This document shows, piece by piece, positions 32,282 through 46,797 of a DNA stretch of 64,000 bases. This DNA is from Klebsiella pneumoniae (lineage in GTDB: Bacteria; Pseudomonadota; Gammaproteobacteria; Enterobacterales; Enterobacteriaceae), in contig NZ_KN046818.1 in NCBI RefSeq assembly GCF_000742135.1, positions 3,105,447 through 3,169,446 of the forward strand, given 5' to 3'. The position numbers and the translations under genes were made by a program. Position 1 is the stretch's first letter; every line of letters starts with the position of its first letter. The notes under the pieces are model-generated. The model was not told where the DNA came from. It saw nothing but the letters and a program-made list of their open reading frames with translations, and ran no database searches.

Positions 32282-34222
32282 ATGCGATTAACGACGAAGT
32301 TCTCAGCCTTTATTACGCTGCTAACTAGCCTGACCATCTTTGTCACGCTGATTGGCGCTTCGCTGAGTTTTTATAACGGCATTGAGAACAAGGTCGAAAA
32401 CCGCGTTCAGGCGGTGGCGACCATGCTGGATAACCGGCTCATCACCACCTCTTTCGATAAGCTTGAACCGCAGTTGGATGAGCTGATGACGCCGATCGAG
32501 ATCGTGCATATCGATTTCATGCTCAACGGCAAACCGCTCTACAGCCATTCCCGACCCGATAGCTATCGCCCGCTCGGCAGCCATGAGCAATTCCGTGAGA
32601 TCACGGTTCAGTCGCTTAAACATCCTGGTATTACGCTGCATCTGGTCTACGTTGACCCGATGGTGAACTATTTCCGTTCGCTGTCGATCACTGCCCCGCT
32701 GTCGATCTCCATTGGCTTCATGGTGGTAATTATTTTCTTCGCCGTCCGCTGGATCCGCCGCCAGCTGGCCGGCCAGGAGCTGCTGGAGCTGCGTTCCACG
32801 CGTATCCTGAGCGGCGAGCGCGGGCCGCAGGTGCGCGGGTCGGTCTATGAATGGCCGGCCAGCACCAGTAGCGCGCTGGATATGCTGCTGTCGGAGCTGC
32901 AGTTCGCCAGCGATCAGCGCAGCCGGATGGATACGCTTATTCGCTCCTACGCGGCGCAGGATTCGAAAACCGGACTGAATAACCGCCTGTTTTTTGACAA
33001 TCAGCTGGCCACGCTGCTGGAAGACCAGGAGAAGGTGGGAGCCTACGGCATCGTGATGATGATCCGTCTGCCGGAGTTTGATCTGCTACGGGACAACTGG
33101 GGACGGGCGGCGGCCGAAGAACATTACTTTACGCTTATCAACCTGCTCTCTACCTTTATTATGCGTTACCCCGGCGCGCTGTTGGCGCGCTATCACCGTA
33201 GCGACTTCGCCGTGCTGCTGCCGCACCGTACGTTGAAAGAGGCGGATAGTATCGCCGGCCTGTTGCTGAAGGCGATGGATGCGCTGCCTCCAACGCGTAT
33301 CCTCGATCGCGACGATATGATGCATATCGGCATCTGTTCTTTCCGCAGCGGGCAATCGGCGGCGCAGGTGATGGAACATGCGGAAGCGGCGACGCGCAAC
33401 GCGGTGCTGCAGGGCAGCAACAGCTGGTCGGTCTATGATGACACCCTTCCGGAGAAAGGTCGTGGCAACGTTCGCTGGCGAACGCTGATCGAACAGATGC
33501 TGAGCCGCGGCGGGCCGCGGTTGTACCAAAAACCTGCTGTCACCCGCGACGGGCGGGTACATCATCGTGAACTGATGTCGCGGATGTACGACGGTAAAGA
33601 AGAGGTGATTGCAGCGGAATACATGCCGATGGTGCTGCAGTTTGGCCTGGCGGAGGAGTATGACCGCCTGCAGGTAACGCGCCTGCTGCCGTTTTTAGGC
33701 TTCTGGCCCGAGGAAAATCTGGCGCTCCAGCTGTCGGTGGAGTCGCTGATCCGTCCTCGTTTCCAGCGCTGGCTGCGCGATGCCTTGATGCAGTGTGAAA
33801 AATCGCAGCGTCAGCGGATTATTTTTGAACTTGCAGAGGCAGATGTTTGTCAATATATCGGCCGTCTGCAGCCGGTTATGCGATTGGTTAACGCTCTGGG
33901 CGTTCGGGTGGCAGTGGTTCAGGCGGGGTTAACCCTGGTTGGAACCAGCTGGATCAAGCAGCTGGATGCGGAGCTGATCAAACTGCATCCGGGTCTGGCG
34001 CGCAACATCGAAAAGCGCAGCGAGAACCAACTGCTGGTGCAAAGCCTGGTGGAAGCCTGTAAAGGCATGCCTATGCAAGTTTTTGCGACGGGCGTACGCA
34101 GCCGCAGCGAGTGGTTGGTACTGTCCCAATGCGGTGTCACGGGCGGGCAGGGGGAATTTTTTGCCGCCTCACAGCCACTTGACACAAATGTGAAAAAATA
34201 TTCGCAAAGATACTCGGTTTGA
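32282..34222 (+). CDS. csrD: Regulator of CsrB/C decay CsrD
   Basis: Inner-membrane protein of 646 residues that targets the small RNAs CsrB and CsrC for RNase E degradation. There are two transmembrane helices (about residues 9-31 and 136-158) around a periplasmic part, a HAMP-like linker, then degenerate GGDEF and EAL domains. The signature replacements of CsrD are visible: HRSDF in place of GGDEF (about residue 304) and ELM in place of EAL (about residue 428), so it should not make or cleave cyclic-di-GMP. It is followed by the mreB leader. Confidence 0.96.
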   Translation: MRLTTKFSAFITLLTSLTIFVTLIGASLSFYNGIENKVENRVQAVATMLDNRLITTSFDKLEPQLDELMTPIEIVHIDFMLNGKPLYSHSRPDSYRPLGSHEQFREITVQSLKHPGITLHLVYVDPMVNYFRSLSITAPLSISIGFMVVIIFFAVRWIRRQLAGQELLELRSTRILSGERGPQVRGSVYEWPASTSSALDMLLSELQFASDQRSRMDTLIRSYAAQDSKTGLNNRLFFDNQLATLLEDQEKVGAYGIVMMIRLPEFDLLRDNWGRAAAEEHYFTLINLLSTFIMRYPGALLARYHRSDFAVLLPHRTLKEADSIAGLLLKAMDALPPTRILDRDDMMHIGICSFRSGQSAAQVMEHAEAATRNAVLQGSNSWSVYDDTLPEKGRGNVRWRTLIEQMLSRGGPRLYQKPAVTRDGRVHHRELMSRMYDGKEEVIAAEYMPMVLQFGLAEEYDRLQVTRLLPFLGFWPEENLALQLSVESLIRPRFQRWLRDALMQCEKSQRQRIIFELAEADVCQYIGRLQPVMRLVNALGVRVAVVQAGLTLVGTSWIKQLDAELIKLHPGLARNIEKRSENQLLVQSLVEACKGMPMQVFATGVRSRSEWLVLSQCGVTGGQGEFFAASQPLDTNVKKYSQRYSV

Positions 34223-35571
<1,349 letters not shown>

Positions 35572-35641
35572 TCAGCCTGAAGGTCCGGGGCGGCATACGA
35601 GCTGCCCCTGGTCTTTACTGACACGAGAATACGCATAGCCT

Positions 35642-37122
<1,481 letters not shown>

Positions 37123-37129
37123 GGTTGAT

Positions 37130-37711
37130 ATGACAACTCTGTATCTCGCTTCTGGTTCCCCGCGTCGGCAGGAACTGCTGACTCAGCTTGGTCTCGCTTT
37201 CGAGCGTCTGGTTCCTGGTATTGAGGAGCAGCGCCAGCCGCAGGAGAGCGCCCAGCACTATGTCGTCCGCCTGGCGCGCGAAAAAGCGCAGGCCGGGGTG
37301 GCGATGGCCACCCGCGATTTGCCGGTGCTGGGAGCGGATACGATTGTCATTTTGAACGGCGAAGTGCTGGAAAAACCGCGCGACGCCGAACACGCTGCAG
37401 CGATGCTGCGTTTGCTTTCCGGCCACACCCATCAGGTCATGACCGCGGTGGCGCTGGCGGATAAGCAGCAAACGCTGGACTGTCTGGTGGTCACGGAAGT
37501 GACCTTCCGGCGGCTCAGCGAGCAGGATATCGCCGATTATGTGGCCAGCGGCGAGCCTTTAGATAAAGCAGGTGCATACGGTATTCAAGGGTTGGGTGGT
37601 TGCTTCGTCAGGAAGATTAATGGCAGCTATCACGCCGTAGTCGGCTTACCGCTGGTGGAAACGTATGAGTTGCTCAGTAACTTTAACTCACTGCGTAAAG
37701 GAAAGGGATAA
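37130..37711 (+). CDS. yhdE: Maf-like nucleotide pyrophosphatase YhdE
   Basis: House-cleaning dTTP/UTP pyrophosphatase of 193 residues. Maf motifs: [20 protein letters not shown] at the N-terminus, the catalytic Asp in [20 protein letters not shown], and [21 protein letters not shown] choose ATG at 37130 ([11 protein letters not shown]) after AAGG; the frame extends seven codons upstream into mreD. It overlaps no neighbour and is 2 bases before rng. Confidence 0.96.
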   Translation: MTTLYLASGSPRRQELLTQLGLAFERLVPGIEEQRQPQESAQHYVVRLAREKAQAGVAMATRDLPVLGADTIVILNGEVLEKPRDAEHAAAMLRLLSGHTHQVMTAVALADKQQTLDCLVVTEVTFRRLSEQDIADYVASGEPLDKAGAYGIQGLGGCFVRKINGSYHAVVGLPLVETYELLSNFNSLRKGKG

Positions 37712-37713
37712 AG

Positions 37714-39183
37714 ATGACGGCTGAATTATTAGTTAACGTAACGCCATCCGAAACGCGCGTTGCGTATATTGATGGCGGTATTCTGCAGGAAATCCATATT
37801 GAGCGTGAAGCGCGACGCGGAATAGTAGGCAATATCTACAAAGGTCGTGTTAGCCGAGTGCTGCCGGGAATGCAGGCGGCTTTTGTAGATATTGGTCTGG
37901 ATAAGGCGGCGTTCCTTCACGCCTCCGATATCATGCCGCATACCGAGTGCGTCGCCGGTGAGGAGCAAAAGCAGTTTACCGTGCGCGATATTTCGGAGCT
38001 GGTGCGCCAGGGCCAGGACCTGATGGTCCAGGTGGTTAAAGATCCGCTGGGTACCAAAGGCGCGCGTCTGACCACCGATATTACCCTGCCTTCCCGCTAT
38101 CTGGTCTTTATGCCAGGCGCCTCCCACGTGGGGGTCTCTCAGCGGATTGAAAGCGAAGCCGAGCGCGAGCGCCTAAAAAAGGTCGTCGCAGAATATTGCG
38201 ATGAGCAGGGCGGGTTTATCATTCGCACCGCTGCGGAAGGCGTTCACGAGCAGGAGATGGCCGCCGATGCCGCTTATCTTAAGCGCGTATGGACCAAGGT
38301 GATGGAGCGCAAAAAGCGCAACCAGACCCGCTATCAGCTGTATGGCGAGCTGGCTCTGGCCCAGCGCGTGCTGCGTGATTTTGCCGATGCGCAACTGGAT
38401 CGCATTCGCGTCGACTCGCGCCTGACCTATGAGGCGTTGCTCGAATTCACCGCCGAATATATCCCGGAAATGACCAGCAAGCTGGAACACTACAGCGGCC
38501 GTCAGCCGATATTCGATCTCTTTGACGTTGAGAACGAAATTCAGCGCGCGCTGGAGCGTAAAGTCGAGCTCAAATCGGGGGGCTATCTGATCATCGACCA
38601 GACCGAGGCGATGACCACCATCGATATCAACACCGGGGCCTTTGTCGGGCACCGCAATCTTGACGATACGATCTTCAATACCAACATCGAAGCCACCCAG
38701 GCGATAGCCCGCCAGCTACGTTTGCGTAATCTCGGCGGCATTATTATCATTGATTTCATAGACATGAACAATGAAGATCACCGTCGACGGGTGTTGCACT
38801 CTTTAGAGCAGGCGCTGAGTAAAGATCGGGTGAAGACCAGCATTAACGGCTTCTCCCAGCTGGGCCTGGTGGAGATGACCCGTAAACGCACCCGTGAAAG
38901 CGTGGAGCATGTGCTGTGCAACGAGTGCCCAACCTGCCACGGACGTGGAACGGTAAAGTCGGTGGAAACGGTGTGCTATGAGATTATGCGTGAGATCGTC
39001 CGCGTACATCATGCTTATGATTCCGATCGCTTCCTGGTCTATGCTTCCCCTGCGGTGGCGGAAACCCTGAAAGGGGAAGAGTCGCATGCGCTGGCGGAAG
39101 TGGAAATCTTTGTCGGCAAACAGGTGAAGGTACAAATTGAGCCGCTCTATAATCAAGAGCAGTTCGATGTGGTTATGATGTAA
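37714..39183 (+). CDS. rng: Ribonuclease G
   Basis: Endoribonuclease of 489 residues (RNase E/G family) that matures the 5' end of 16S rRNA and cuts some mRNAs. An N-terminal S1 domain (RRGIVGNIYKGRVSRVLPGM) is followed by the 5' sensor and the DNase I-like catalytic part with Asp residues in QTEAMTTIDINTGAFVG and IIIIDFIDMNNEDH, then the zinc-link cysteines CNECPTCHGRGTVKS. It lacks the long RNase E tail, as expected for RNase G. Confidence 0.97.
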   Translation: MTAELLVNVTPSETRVAYIDGGILQEIHIEREARRGIVGNIYKGRVSRVLPGMQAAFVDIGLDKAAFLHASDIMPHTECVAGEEQKQFTVRDISELVRQGQDLMVQVVKDPLGTKGARLTTDITLPSRYLVFMPGASHVGVSQRIESEAERERLKKVVAEYCDEQGGFIIRTAAEGVHEQEMAADAAYLKRVWTKVMERKKRNQTRYQLYGELALAQRVLRDFADAQLDRIRVDSRLTYEALLEFTAEYIPEMTSKLEHYSGRQPIFDLFDVENEIQRALERKVELKSGGYLIIDQTEAMTTIDINTGAFVGHRNLDDTIFNTNIEATQAIARQLRLRNLGGIIIIDFIDMNNEDHRRRVLHSLEQALSKDRVKTSINGFSQLGLVEMTRKRTRESVEHVLCNECPTCHGRGTVKSVETVCYEIMREIVRVHHAYDSDRFLVYASPAVAETLKGEESHALAEVEIFVGKQVKVQIEPLYNQEQFDVVMM

Positions 39184-39220
39184 GACACCGCGTCATTGTG
39201 CGGCTGACAAGGAGAGAGGC

Positions 39221-42200
39221 GTGAGGCGACTGCCCGGGATTTTATTGCTCACCGTGGCAACATTGATTGTTATCGTCGCGCTGCTGGTGAGTGGCTTGCG
39301 TCTCGTGTTGCCACAGCTCGACGCCTGGCGTCCGCAGCTGCTGGAGAAGATCTCCACCCTCACCGGTACGCCGGTGGACGCCTCGCAGATCACCGCCAGC
39401 TGGCAGACTTTTGGTCCGACGTTAGACGCCCGCGATATCCATGTCGGGCTGAAAGATGGCGGCACAATGGCGGTCAAGCGCGTAACCCTGGCGCTGGATG
39501 TCTGGCAGAGCCTGCTGCATATGCGCTGGCAGTTCCGCGACCTCACCTTCTGGCAGCTGCAGGTCCATACCAATACCCCTATTCAGACCAATGACGGTGG
39601 CGAAAGCCTGAAAACCGACCGCATCAGCGATCTCTTTTTACGTCAGTTCGATCACTTTACTCTGCGCGACAGCCATCTGAGCTTCCTGACCCTTTCCGGT
39701 CAGCGGGCGGAGCTGGCGGTTCCGCAGCTGACATGGCTTAACGACAGGAACCGTCATCGCGCCGAGGGGCAGCTCAGCCTCTCCAGCCTCACCGGCCAGC
39801 ATGGCGTCATGCAGGTGCGGATGGATCTTCGCGATGAGGATGGCCTGCTGAATAAAGGCCGGGTCTGGCTGCAGGCGGATGATATCGACGTCAAACCGTG
39901 GCTGGGACGCTGGATGCAGGACAATATCGCCCTGAAAAGCGCCCGCTTCAGCCTCGAAGGCTGGATGACCATTGAAAAAGGCGATGTGGCCAGCGGCGAC
40001 GTATGGCTGAAAAAAGGGGGCGCCAGCTGGCAGGGCGATAACGAAGTCCATCATTTGTCGGTGGATAACCTGACGGCGCATCTCTCCCATGATAAGCAAA
40101 GCTGGGCCTTTTATATTCCCGATACGCGGATCGCTATCGATGATAAACCCTGGCCAAGCGGAGCCCTGGCGATGGCGTGGATCCCGGCGCAGGACGTTGG
40201 TGGCGACGATCGTCAGCGTAGCGATGAGTTACGTATTCGCGCCAGCAATTTGGCCCTCAGCGGCCTGAGCGGGTTACAGCCGTTTGCTGATAAGCTGGCG
40301 CCTTCTCTGGGCGAACTCTGGCGTACCACGCAGCCTGGCGGCAAAATCAATTTGCTGGCTCTCGATATCCCCCTGCAGGCGACGGAGAAAACGCGTTTTC
40401 AGGCGCAGTGGAGCGATCTGGCGTGGAAGCAGTGGAAACTCCTGCCTGGGGCAGAGCACTTCTCCGGCAGTCTGAATGGCAGCGTTGAGCACGGGGAATT
40501 ACGCGCCCATATGGCGAAGGCGCTGATGCCGTATGCCGGCGTCTTCCGCGCGCCGCTGGAGATAGCCGCTGGCGAAGCCACGCTCAGTTGGGTGAAAAAC
40601 GACAAAGGGTTTATGCTTGATGGCCGCGATATAGACGTGCAGGCGACAGGCGTACGCGCCCGCGGCGGCTTCCGCTATCTGCAACCGCAGGGGGACGATC
40701 CCTGGCTGGGCATTCTGGCGGGCATCAGCACCAATGACGGTGGCCAGGCATGGCGTTATTTCCCGGAAAATCTGATGGGCAAAGCGCTGGTGGACTATCT
40801 CAGCGGCGCGATTAAAGCAGGGCAAGCCAGCGATGCGACGCTAGTGTATGGCGGCAATCCGCATCTATTCCCTTATCCGCATAATGAAGGCCAGTTCCAG
40901 GTTTATGTTCCGCTGAAGAACGCCACTTTTGCCTTCCAACCGGACTGGCCGGCGCTAACCGGGCTGAACATCGACCTCAATTTTATCAACAACGGCCTGT
41001 GGATGCGGGCGGATAAAGCGATGCTTGGCAACGTGACCGCCAGCAATCTCGATGCCGCGATCCCGGACTATGCGCAGGAAAAACTGCTGATTGATGCCGA
41101 TATCAAAGGCCCGGGCAAAGAGGTTGGACCTTACTTTAATACTACGCCGCTGAAAGAGTCGCTCGGGGCGGCGCTGGATTCCCTGCAGCTGGATGGGGAT
41201 GTGAGCGCTCGCTTACATCTGAATATCCCCCTCGACGGCGAGATGACCACCGCGAAAGGCGATGTGCGCCTGCAGAATAATAGCCTGTTTATCAAACCGT
41301 TAGATACTACGCTGCAGAACCTGAGCGGTAATTTCAGCTTTGTGAATGGCGATCTCAATAGTCAAACGTTGAGCGCGACCTGGTTTAATCAGCCGCTGAA
41401 CCTCAATTTTTCCACCCGCGAAGGTGAAAAAGCGTTTCTGGTGGATGTCGGGATGAATGCCAACTGGCAGCCGTCGCGCACCGGGCTGCTGCCGAAAGCC
41501 GTGAGTGAGGCGTTGAGCGGTAGCGTCCCGTGGGATGGCAAGGTCGCCATCGAACTGCCGTACCATGGCAATGCCAGCTATAAGGTCGATATCAACGGCG
41601 ATCTGAAGAATGTGAGCAGTCGCTTACCTTCGCCAGTCAGTAAGCCCGCCGGCGAACCCCTTCCGGTCAAAATTAACGTCGCCGGCGGCCTGAGCAGCTT
41701 CGACCTGACCGGCTCCATCGGGGCGAAGAATCATATTAACAGCCGCTGGTTGCTCAATCATAAGCTGACGCTGGATAGAGCGATCCTTACCACTGACAGC
41801 AAAGGGCACTCTCCGCTGCCCGATCAGCCCGGTATCGAGCTCAACCTGCCGCCGATGGATGGCGCGCAGTGGCTGGCGCTCTTCGAGAACGGCGCGGCAA
41901 ATGAAGTGAGCAGCAGCGTGCTCTTTCCACCGCGCATTGTGCTGCGTACGCCGTCGCTGGCCCTCGCGGGTCAACAGTGGAACAACGTCAGTCTGATGTC
42001 CCAGCCGGTCGCCGGCGGCTCGCAGGTTGAGGCGCAGGGGCGTGAGATCAATGCCACATTGACGATGCGCGACAATGCTCCGTGGCTGGCAAATGTGCGT
42101 TATCTCTATTTCAATCCGGCCAGCGCCAGCGGCCAGAACGCAACAGAGAATGTTGCCCCCCAGACGGCGACGCGGCTGGATTTCCATGGCTGGCCCGATC

Positions 42201-43018
42201 TGCAGCTACGCTGCGCGGAATGCTGGCTGTGGGGACAAAAATATGGCCGCATCGATGGGGATGTGGCGATCAAAGGGGATACCTTAACGCTCTCCAACGG
42301 CCTGGTGGATACCGGGTTTGGCCGGCTGACGACCAACGGCGTGTGGGTGAACGCCCCTTCAGGGGTTCGAACCTCGCTGAAAGGCAGACTGCACGGCAAT
42401 AAGACGGATGCATTTGCGGATTTCTTTGGCGTCTCCACGCCGGTGAAGGATTCGCCGTTTGATATCGACTACGATCTGCACTGGCGCGCGCCGCCCTGGT
42501 CACCCGATGTCGCGTCGCTCAATGGCATCATTAAAAGCCACCTGGGCAAGGGGCAGTTTACCGACCTGAGTACCGGGCACGCTGGCCAGCTGCTGCGTCT
42601 GCTGAGTGTGGATGCCCTGCTGCGTAAACTGCGTTTCGATTTCAGCGATACCTTCAGCGAAGGCTTTTACTTCGATTCGATTAACAGTACGGCATGGATT
42701 AAGGATGGCGTACTGCATACCGATGATACGCTGGTGGATGGCCTTGAAGCGGATATTGCTATGAAAGGGTCGGTCGATCTGGTGCGTCGCCAGCTGGATC
42801 TGCAGGCGGTGGTGGCGCCGGAGATCTCCGCGACCGTCGGCGTGGCGGCGGCCTTTGCCGTCAACCCCATCGTCGGCGCGGCGGTATTTGCCGCCAGCAA
42901 AGTGCTGGGTCCGCTGTGGAATAAAGTTTCGATTCTGCGCTACCGCATCACCGGCCCGATTGACCAGCCGCAGATCAATGAAGTGCTGCGCCAGGCGCGC
43001 AGCAATAAAAAGCAATGA
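39221..43018 (+). CDS. yhdP: AsmA-like lipid transport protein YhdP
   Basis: Large envelope protein of 1265 residues, a bridge-like lipid transfer protein of the AsmA family that with TamB and YdbH moves phospholipids to the outer membrane. One N-terminal transmembrane helix (LLTVATLIVIVALLVSGLRL, about residues 8-27) is followed by a very long periplasmic beta-strand-rich part with DUF3971 and AsmA-type C-terminal segments. The start is GTG after AGGAGAG. Length is equal to E. coli YhdP within one residue. Confidence 0.95.
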   Translation: MRRLPGILLLTVATLIVIVALLVSGLRLVLPQLDAWRPQLLEKISTLTGTPVDASQITASWQTFGPTLDARDIHVGLKDGGTMAVKRVTLALDVWQSLLHMRWQFRDLTFWQLQVHTNTPIQTNDGGESLKTDRISDLFLRQFDHFTLRDSHLSFLTLSGQRAELAVPQLTWLNDRNRHRAEGQLSLSSLTGQHGVMQVRMDLRDEDGLLNKGRVWLQADDIDVKPWLGRWMQDNIALKSARFSLEGWMTIEKGDVASGDVWLKKGGASWQGDNEVHHLSVDNLTAHLSHDKQSWAFYIPDTRIAIDDKPWPSGALAMAWIPAQDVGGDDRQRSDELRIRASNLALSGLSGLQPFADKLAPSLGELWRTTQPGGKINLLALDIPLQATEKTRFQAQWSDLAWKQWKLLPGAEHFSGSLNGSVEHGELRAHMAKALMPYAGVFRAPLEIAAGEATLSWVKNDKGFMLDGRDIDVQATGVRARGGFRYLQPQGDDPWLGILAGISTNDGGQAWRYFPENLMGKALVDYLSGAIKAGQASDATLVYGGNPHLFPYPHNEGQFQVYVPLKNATFAFQPDWPALTGLNIDLNFINNGLWMRADKAMLGNVTASNLDAAIPDYAQEKLLIDADIKGPGKEVGPYFNTTPLKESLGAALDSLQLDGDVSARLHLNIPLDGEMTTAKGDVRLQNNSLFIKPLDTTLQNLSGNFSFVNGDLNSQTLSATWFNQPLNLNFSTREGEKAFLVDVGMNANWQPSRTGLLPKAVSEALSGSVPWDGKVAIELPYHGNASYKVDINGDLKNVSSRLPSPVSKPAGEPLPVKINVAGGLSSFDLTGSIGAKNHINSRWLLNHKLTLDRAILTTDSKGHSPLPDQPGIELNLPPMDGAQWLALFENGAANEVSSSVLFPPRIVLRTPSLALAGQQWNNVSLMSQPVAGGSQVEAQGREINATLTMRDNAPWLANVRYLYFNPASASGQNATENVAPQTATRLDFHGWPDLQLRCAECWLWGQKYGRIDGDVAIKGDTLTLSNGLVDTGFGRLTTNGVWVNAPSGVRTSLKGRLHGNKTDAFADFFGVSTPVKDSPFDIDYDLHWRAPPWSPDVASLNGIIKSHLGKGQFTDLSTGHAGQLLRLLSVDALLRKLRFDFSDTFSEGFYFDSINSTAWIKDGVLHTDDTLVDGLEADIAMKGSVDLVRRQLDLQAVVAPEISATVGVAAAFAVNPIVGAAVFAASKVLGPLWNKVSILRYRITGPIDQPQINEVLRQARSNKKQ

Positions 43019-43058
43019 TTTGACGATTGCCGGGAATTGCCGCAATCTCAATAGATAG

Positions 43059-44552
<1,494 letters not shown>

Positions 44553-44561
44553 TCCTGACCT

Positions 44562-44584
44562 GGTTCCCGGCGCTGCCGGGAACC
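44562..44584. terminator. Hairpin between convergent tldD and aaeR
   Basis: GGTTCCCGGC - GCT - GCCGGGAACC, a perfect 10-bp stem, in the 35-base gap between the two convergent genes. It has no long T run on either strand, so it may act as a weak two-way terminator. Confidence 0.6.
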
Positions 44585-44587
44585 GCT

Positions 44588-45517
44588 TCACCGGGCGATC
44601 CCGCGCCCGTGCATGCCCTGATAGATCTTCGCCACGTCGACAAAATACTCCGTCAGATAGTTGATACAGACCTGCACTTTCAGCGGCAATTTATCCTTTT
44701 CCGTATACAGGGCGTAGACCGGTCGCGGATCGGACTGATAGCTGGGCAGCAGGATCTCAAGCTCACCGCGGTTGATCTCTTCGATCGCCCACATTAAGGG
44801 TACATAGGCGATACCCACCCCGGCGGTCAGCCAGCGCACCAGCGTCATAGGGTCGTTGGTCACGAAGCGCCCCTGCGGGGTCAGGCGGGTCGAGATCCCT
44901 TCCGGCGCGATAATGACAAACTCATTGTCCGGCCGCACGCTATATTCCAGCCAGGCATGTCCGGCAAGGTCGGCCGGTTTCTCTGGATTGCCAGCCTGCG
45001 CCAGATAGCTTTTAGCGGCGCATAATACCATCGGCATTGAGCCCAGGCGGCGGGAAAAAAGGCTGGAATCCTGCAGGGCGCCCACGCGGATCACCACGTC
45101 AAGGCCGTCGGCGATCAGGTCTGGCGCAGGTATGCCGGTGACCAGATTAACAGAGAGCCCGGGGTATTCTTTGAGCATTTTCGCCGTTATGCGCGCCAGA
45201 ACATTCTGTGCCATAGTTGAAGAGCAGCCGATGCGCAGCGTCCCGATGGGGGTATTGTTAAATGCGTATAATTGCTCATGGACATCCTGCGCTTCAAACA
45301 GCATCCTACGGCAGCCCTGATAATAGATTTTACCTGCTTCAGTTAAGCCAAGGCTGCGGGTGCTGCGGTTGAGCAGCTTTACCTGCAGCTCATCTTCCAG
45401 TTTGGCGACGGTCTGACTGATCGAGGAAACGCTCATCTGAAGCTGGCGGGCCGCTGCGGTGAATGAACCTAATTCGACCACTTTGGCGAAAACGGACATG
45501 CGTTTTAATCGTTCCAT
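44588..45517 (-). CDS. aaeR: LysR-type regulator AaeR
   Basis: Transcription factor of 309 residues. The N-terminal winged helix-turn-helix (MERLKRMSVFAKVVELGSFT; ARQLQMSVSSISQTVAKLED) is followed by the LysR effector domain (GTLRIGCSSTMAQNVLARIT). It activates the divergent aaeXAB operon with aromatic carboxylic acids such as p-hydroxybenzoate. The 131-base divergent gap contains both promoters. Confidence 0.94.
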   Translation of the reverse strand: MERLKRMSVFAKVVELGSFTAAARQLQMSVSSISQTVAKLEDELQVKLLNRSTRSLGLTEAGKIYYQGCRRMLFEAQDVHEQLYAFNNTPIGTLRIGCSSTMAQNVLARITAKMLKEYPGLSVNLVTGIPAPDLIADGLDVVIRVGALQDSSLFSRRLGSMPMVLCAAKSYLAQAGNPEKPADLAGHAWLEYSVRPDNEFVIIAPEGISTRLTPQGRFVTNDPMTLVRWLTAGVGIAYVPLMWAIEEINRGELEILLPSYQSDPRPVYALYTEKDKLPLKVQVCINYLTEYFVDVAKIYQGMHGRGIAR

Positions 45518-45648
45518 TATTCACTCTGGCTTAAAAGTGATTTAGATCACACATTGTAGATAATGCGGCAATCGTTACGTTAATATATTGTTAGCTACAT
45601 AATAAACGCATCTGCTCACTACCTGTACGCTTCTTATTCAAGGTCATC

Positions 45649-45852
45649 ATGAGTCTGTTTCCTGTCATCGTGATTTTCGGCTTATCGTTTCCGCCGATCT
45701 TCTTCGAGTTGCTTTTGTCGCTGGCTATCTTTTGGCTGGTGCACCGACTGCTGGTTCCGACCGGCATTTACGATTTTGTCTGGCACCCAGCACTGTTTAA
45801 TACGGCGCTCTATTGCTGCCTTTTTTATTTGATATCGCGCTTGTTCGTTTGA
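45649..45852 (+). CDS. aaeX: Small membrane protein AaeX
   Basis: A 67-residue membrane protein (DUF1656) with two hydrophobic helices ([38 protein letters not shown]). It heads the aaeXAB operon, 7 bases before aaeA. The role in the efflux system is not known. Confidence 0.94.
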
Positions 45853-45859
45853 GGTTGAT

Positions 45860-46792
45860 GTGAAAACACTAACAAGAAATATCCTCCGTACTGCCATTAC
45901 CGTGATACTGGTCATTCTGGCCTTCGTGGCGATTTTCCGCGCCTGGGTTTATTACACCGCCTCGCCGTGGACGCGTGATGCGCGCTTTAGCGCCGACATT
46001 GTGGCGATTGCCCCCGACGTCTCCGGGCTGATTTCTCAGGTAAACGTCAAGGATAACCAACTGGTTAAGAAAGACCAGGTATTGTTCGTTATTGACCAAC
46101 CTCGTTACCAAAAAGCGCTGGCGCAGGCGGAAGCTGATGTCGCCTATTATCAGACGTTAGCTCAGGAAAAACGCGTCGAAGCCGGTCGGCGTAATAAGCT
46201 TGGCGTACAGGCGATGTCGCGGGAAGAGATTGATCAGGCGAACAACGTACTGCAAACCGTTGAACATCAGCTGGCGAAAGCGGTGGCTAGTCGCGACCTG
46301 GCCAGGCTAGATCTGGAGCGGACGGTCATTCGCGCCCCTGCGGATGGCTGGGTGACTAACCTTAACGTCTACACTGGGGAATTTATCACCCGTGGCTCCA
46401 CGGCGGTGGCGCTGGTGAAAGAGAATACGTTTTACGTCATGGCCTATCTGGAAGAGACCAAACTGGAGGGCGTCCGTCCAGGCTATCGTGCGGAGATTAC
46501 CCCGCTGGGCAGCAGCAAAACCATTAAAGGGACGGTGGACAGTATCGCTGCGGGGGTGACCAACGCCAGCAGCAGCAGCGACTCGAAAGGGATGGCCTCG
46601 GTCGACTCCAACCTTGAGTGGGTGCGTCTGGCGCAGCGTGTGCCGGTGCGTATTCGCCTCGATCACCAGCAGGGGAATCTGTGGCCATCGGGCACCACGG
46701 CGACGGTAGTGATCACCGGTCAAGAAGATCGTGATACCAGCCAGGCCAACTTCTTCCAGAAACTGGCTATGCGCCTGCGCGAATTTGGTTAA
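45860..46792 (+). CDS. aaeA: p-Hydroxybenzoate efflux adaptor AaeA
   Basis: HlyD-type membrane-fusion protein of 310 residues. One N-terminal transmembrane helix ([20 protein letters not shown]), a lipoyl half ([20 protein letters not shown]), a helical hairpin (about residues 85-150) and the second lipoyl half ([20 protein letters not shown]). It partners AaeB to export aromatic carboxylic acids as a relief valve. The start GTG follows TTGAGGTTGAT. Confidence 0.95.
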   Translation: MKTLTRNILRTAITVILVILAFVAIFRAWVYYTASPWTRDARFSADIVAIAPDVSGLISQVNVKDNQLVKKDQVLFVIDQPRYQKALAQAEADVAYYQTLAQEKRVEAGRRNKLGVQAMSREEIDQANNVLQTVEHQLAKAVASRDLARLDLERTVIRAPADGWVTNLNVYTGEFITRGSTAVALVKENTFYVMAYLEETKLEGVRPGYRAEITPLGSSKTIKGTVDSIAAGVTNASSSSDSKGMASVDSNLEWVRLAQRVPVRIRLDHQQGNLWPSGTTATVVITGQEDRDTSQANFFQKLAMRLREFG

Positions 46793-46797
46793 TTGCT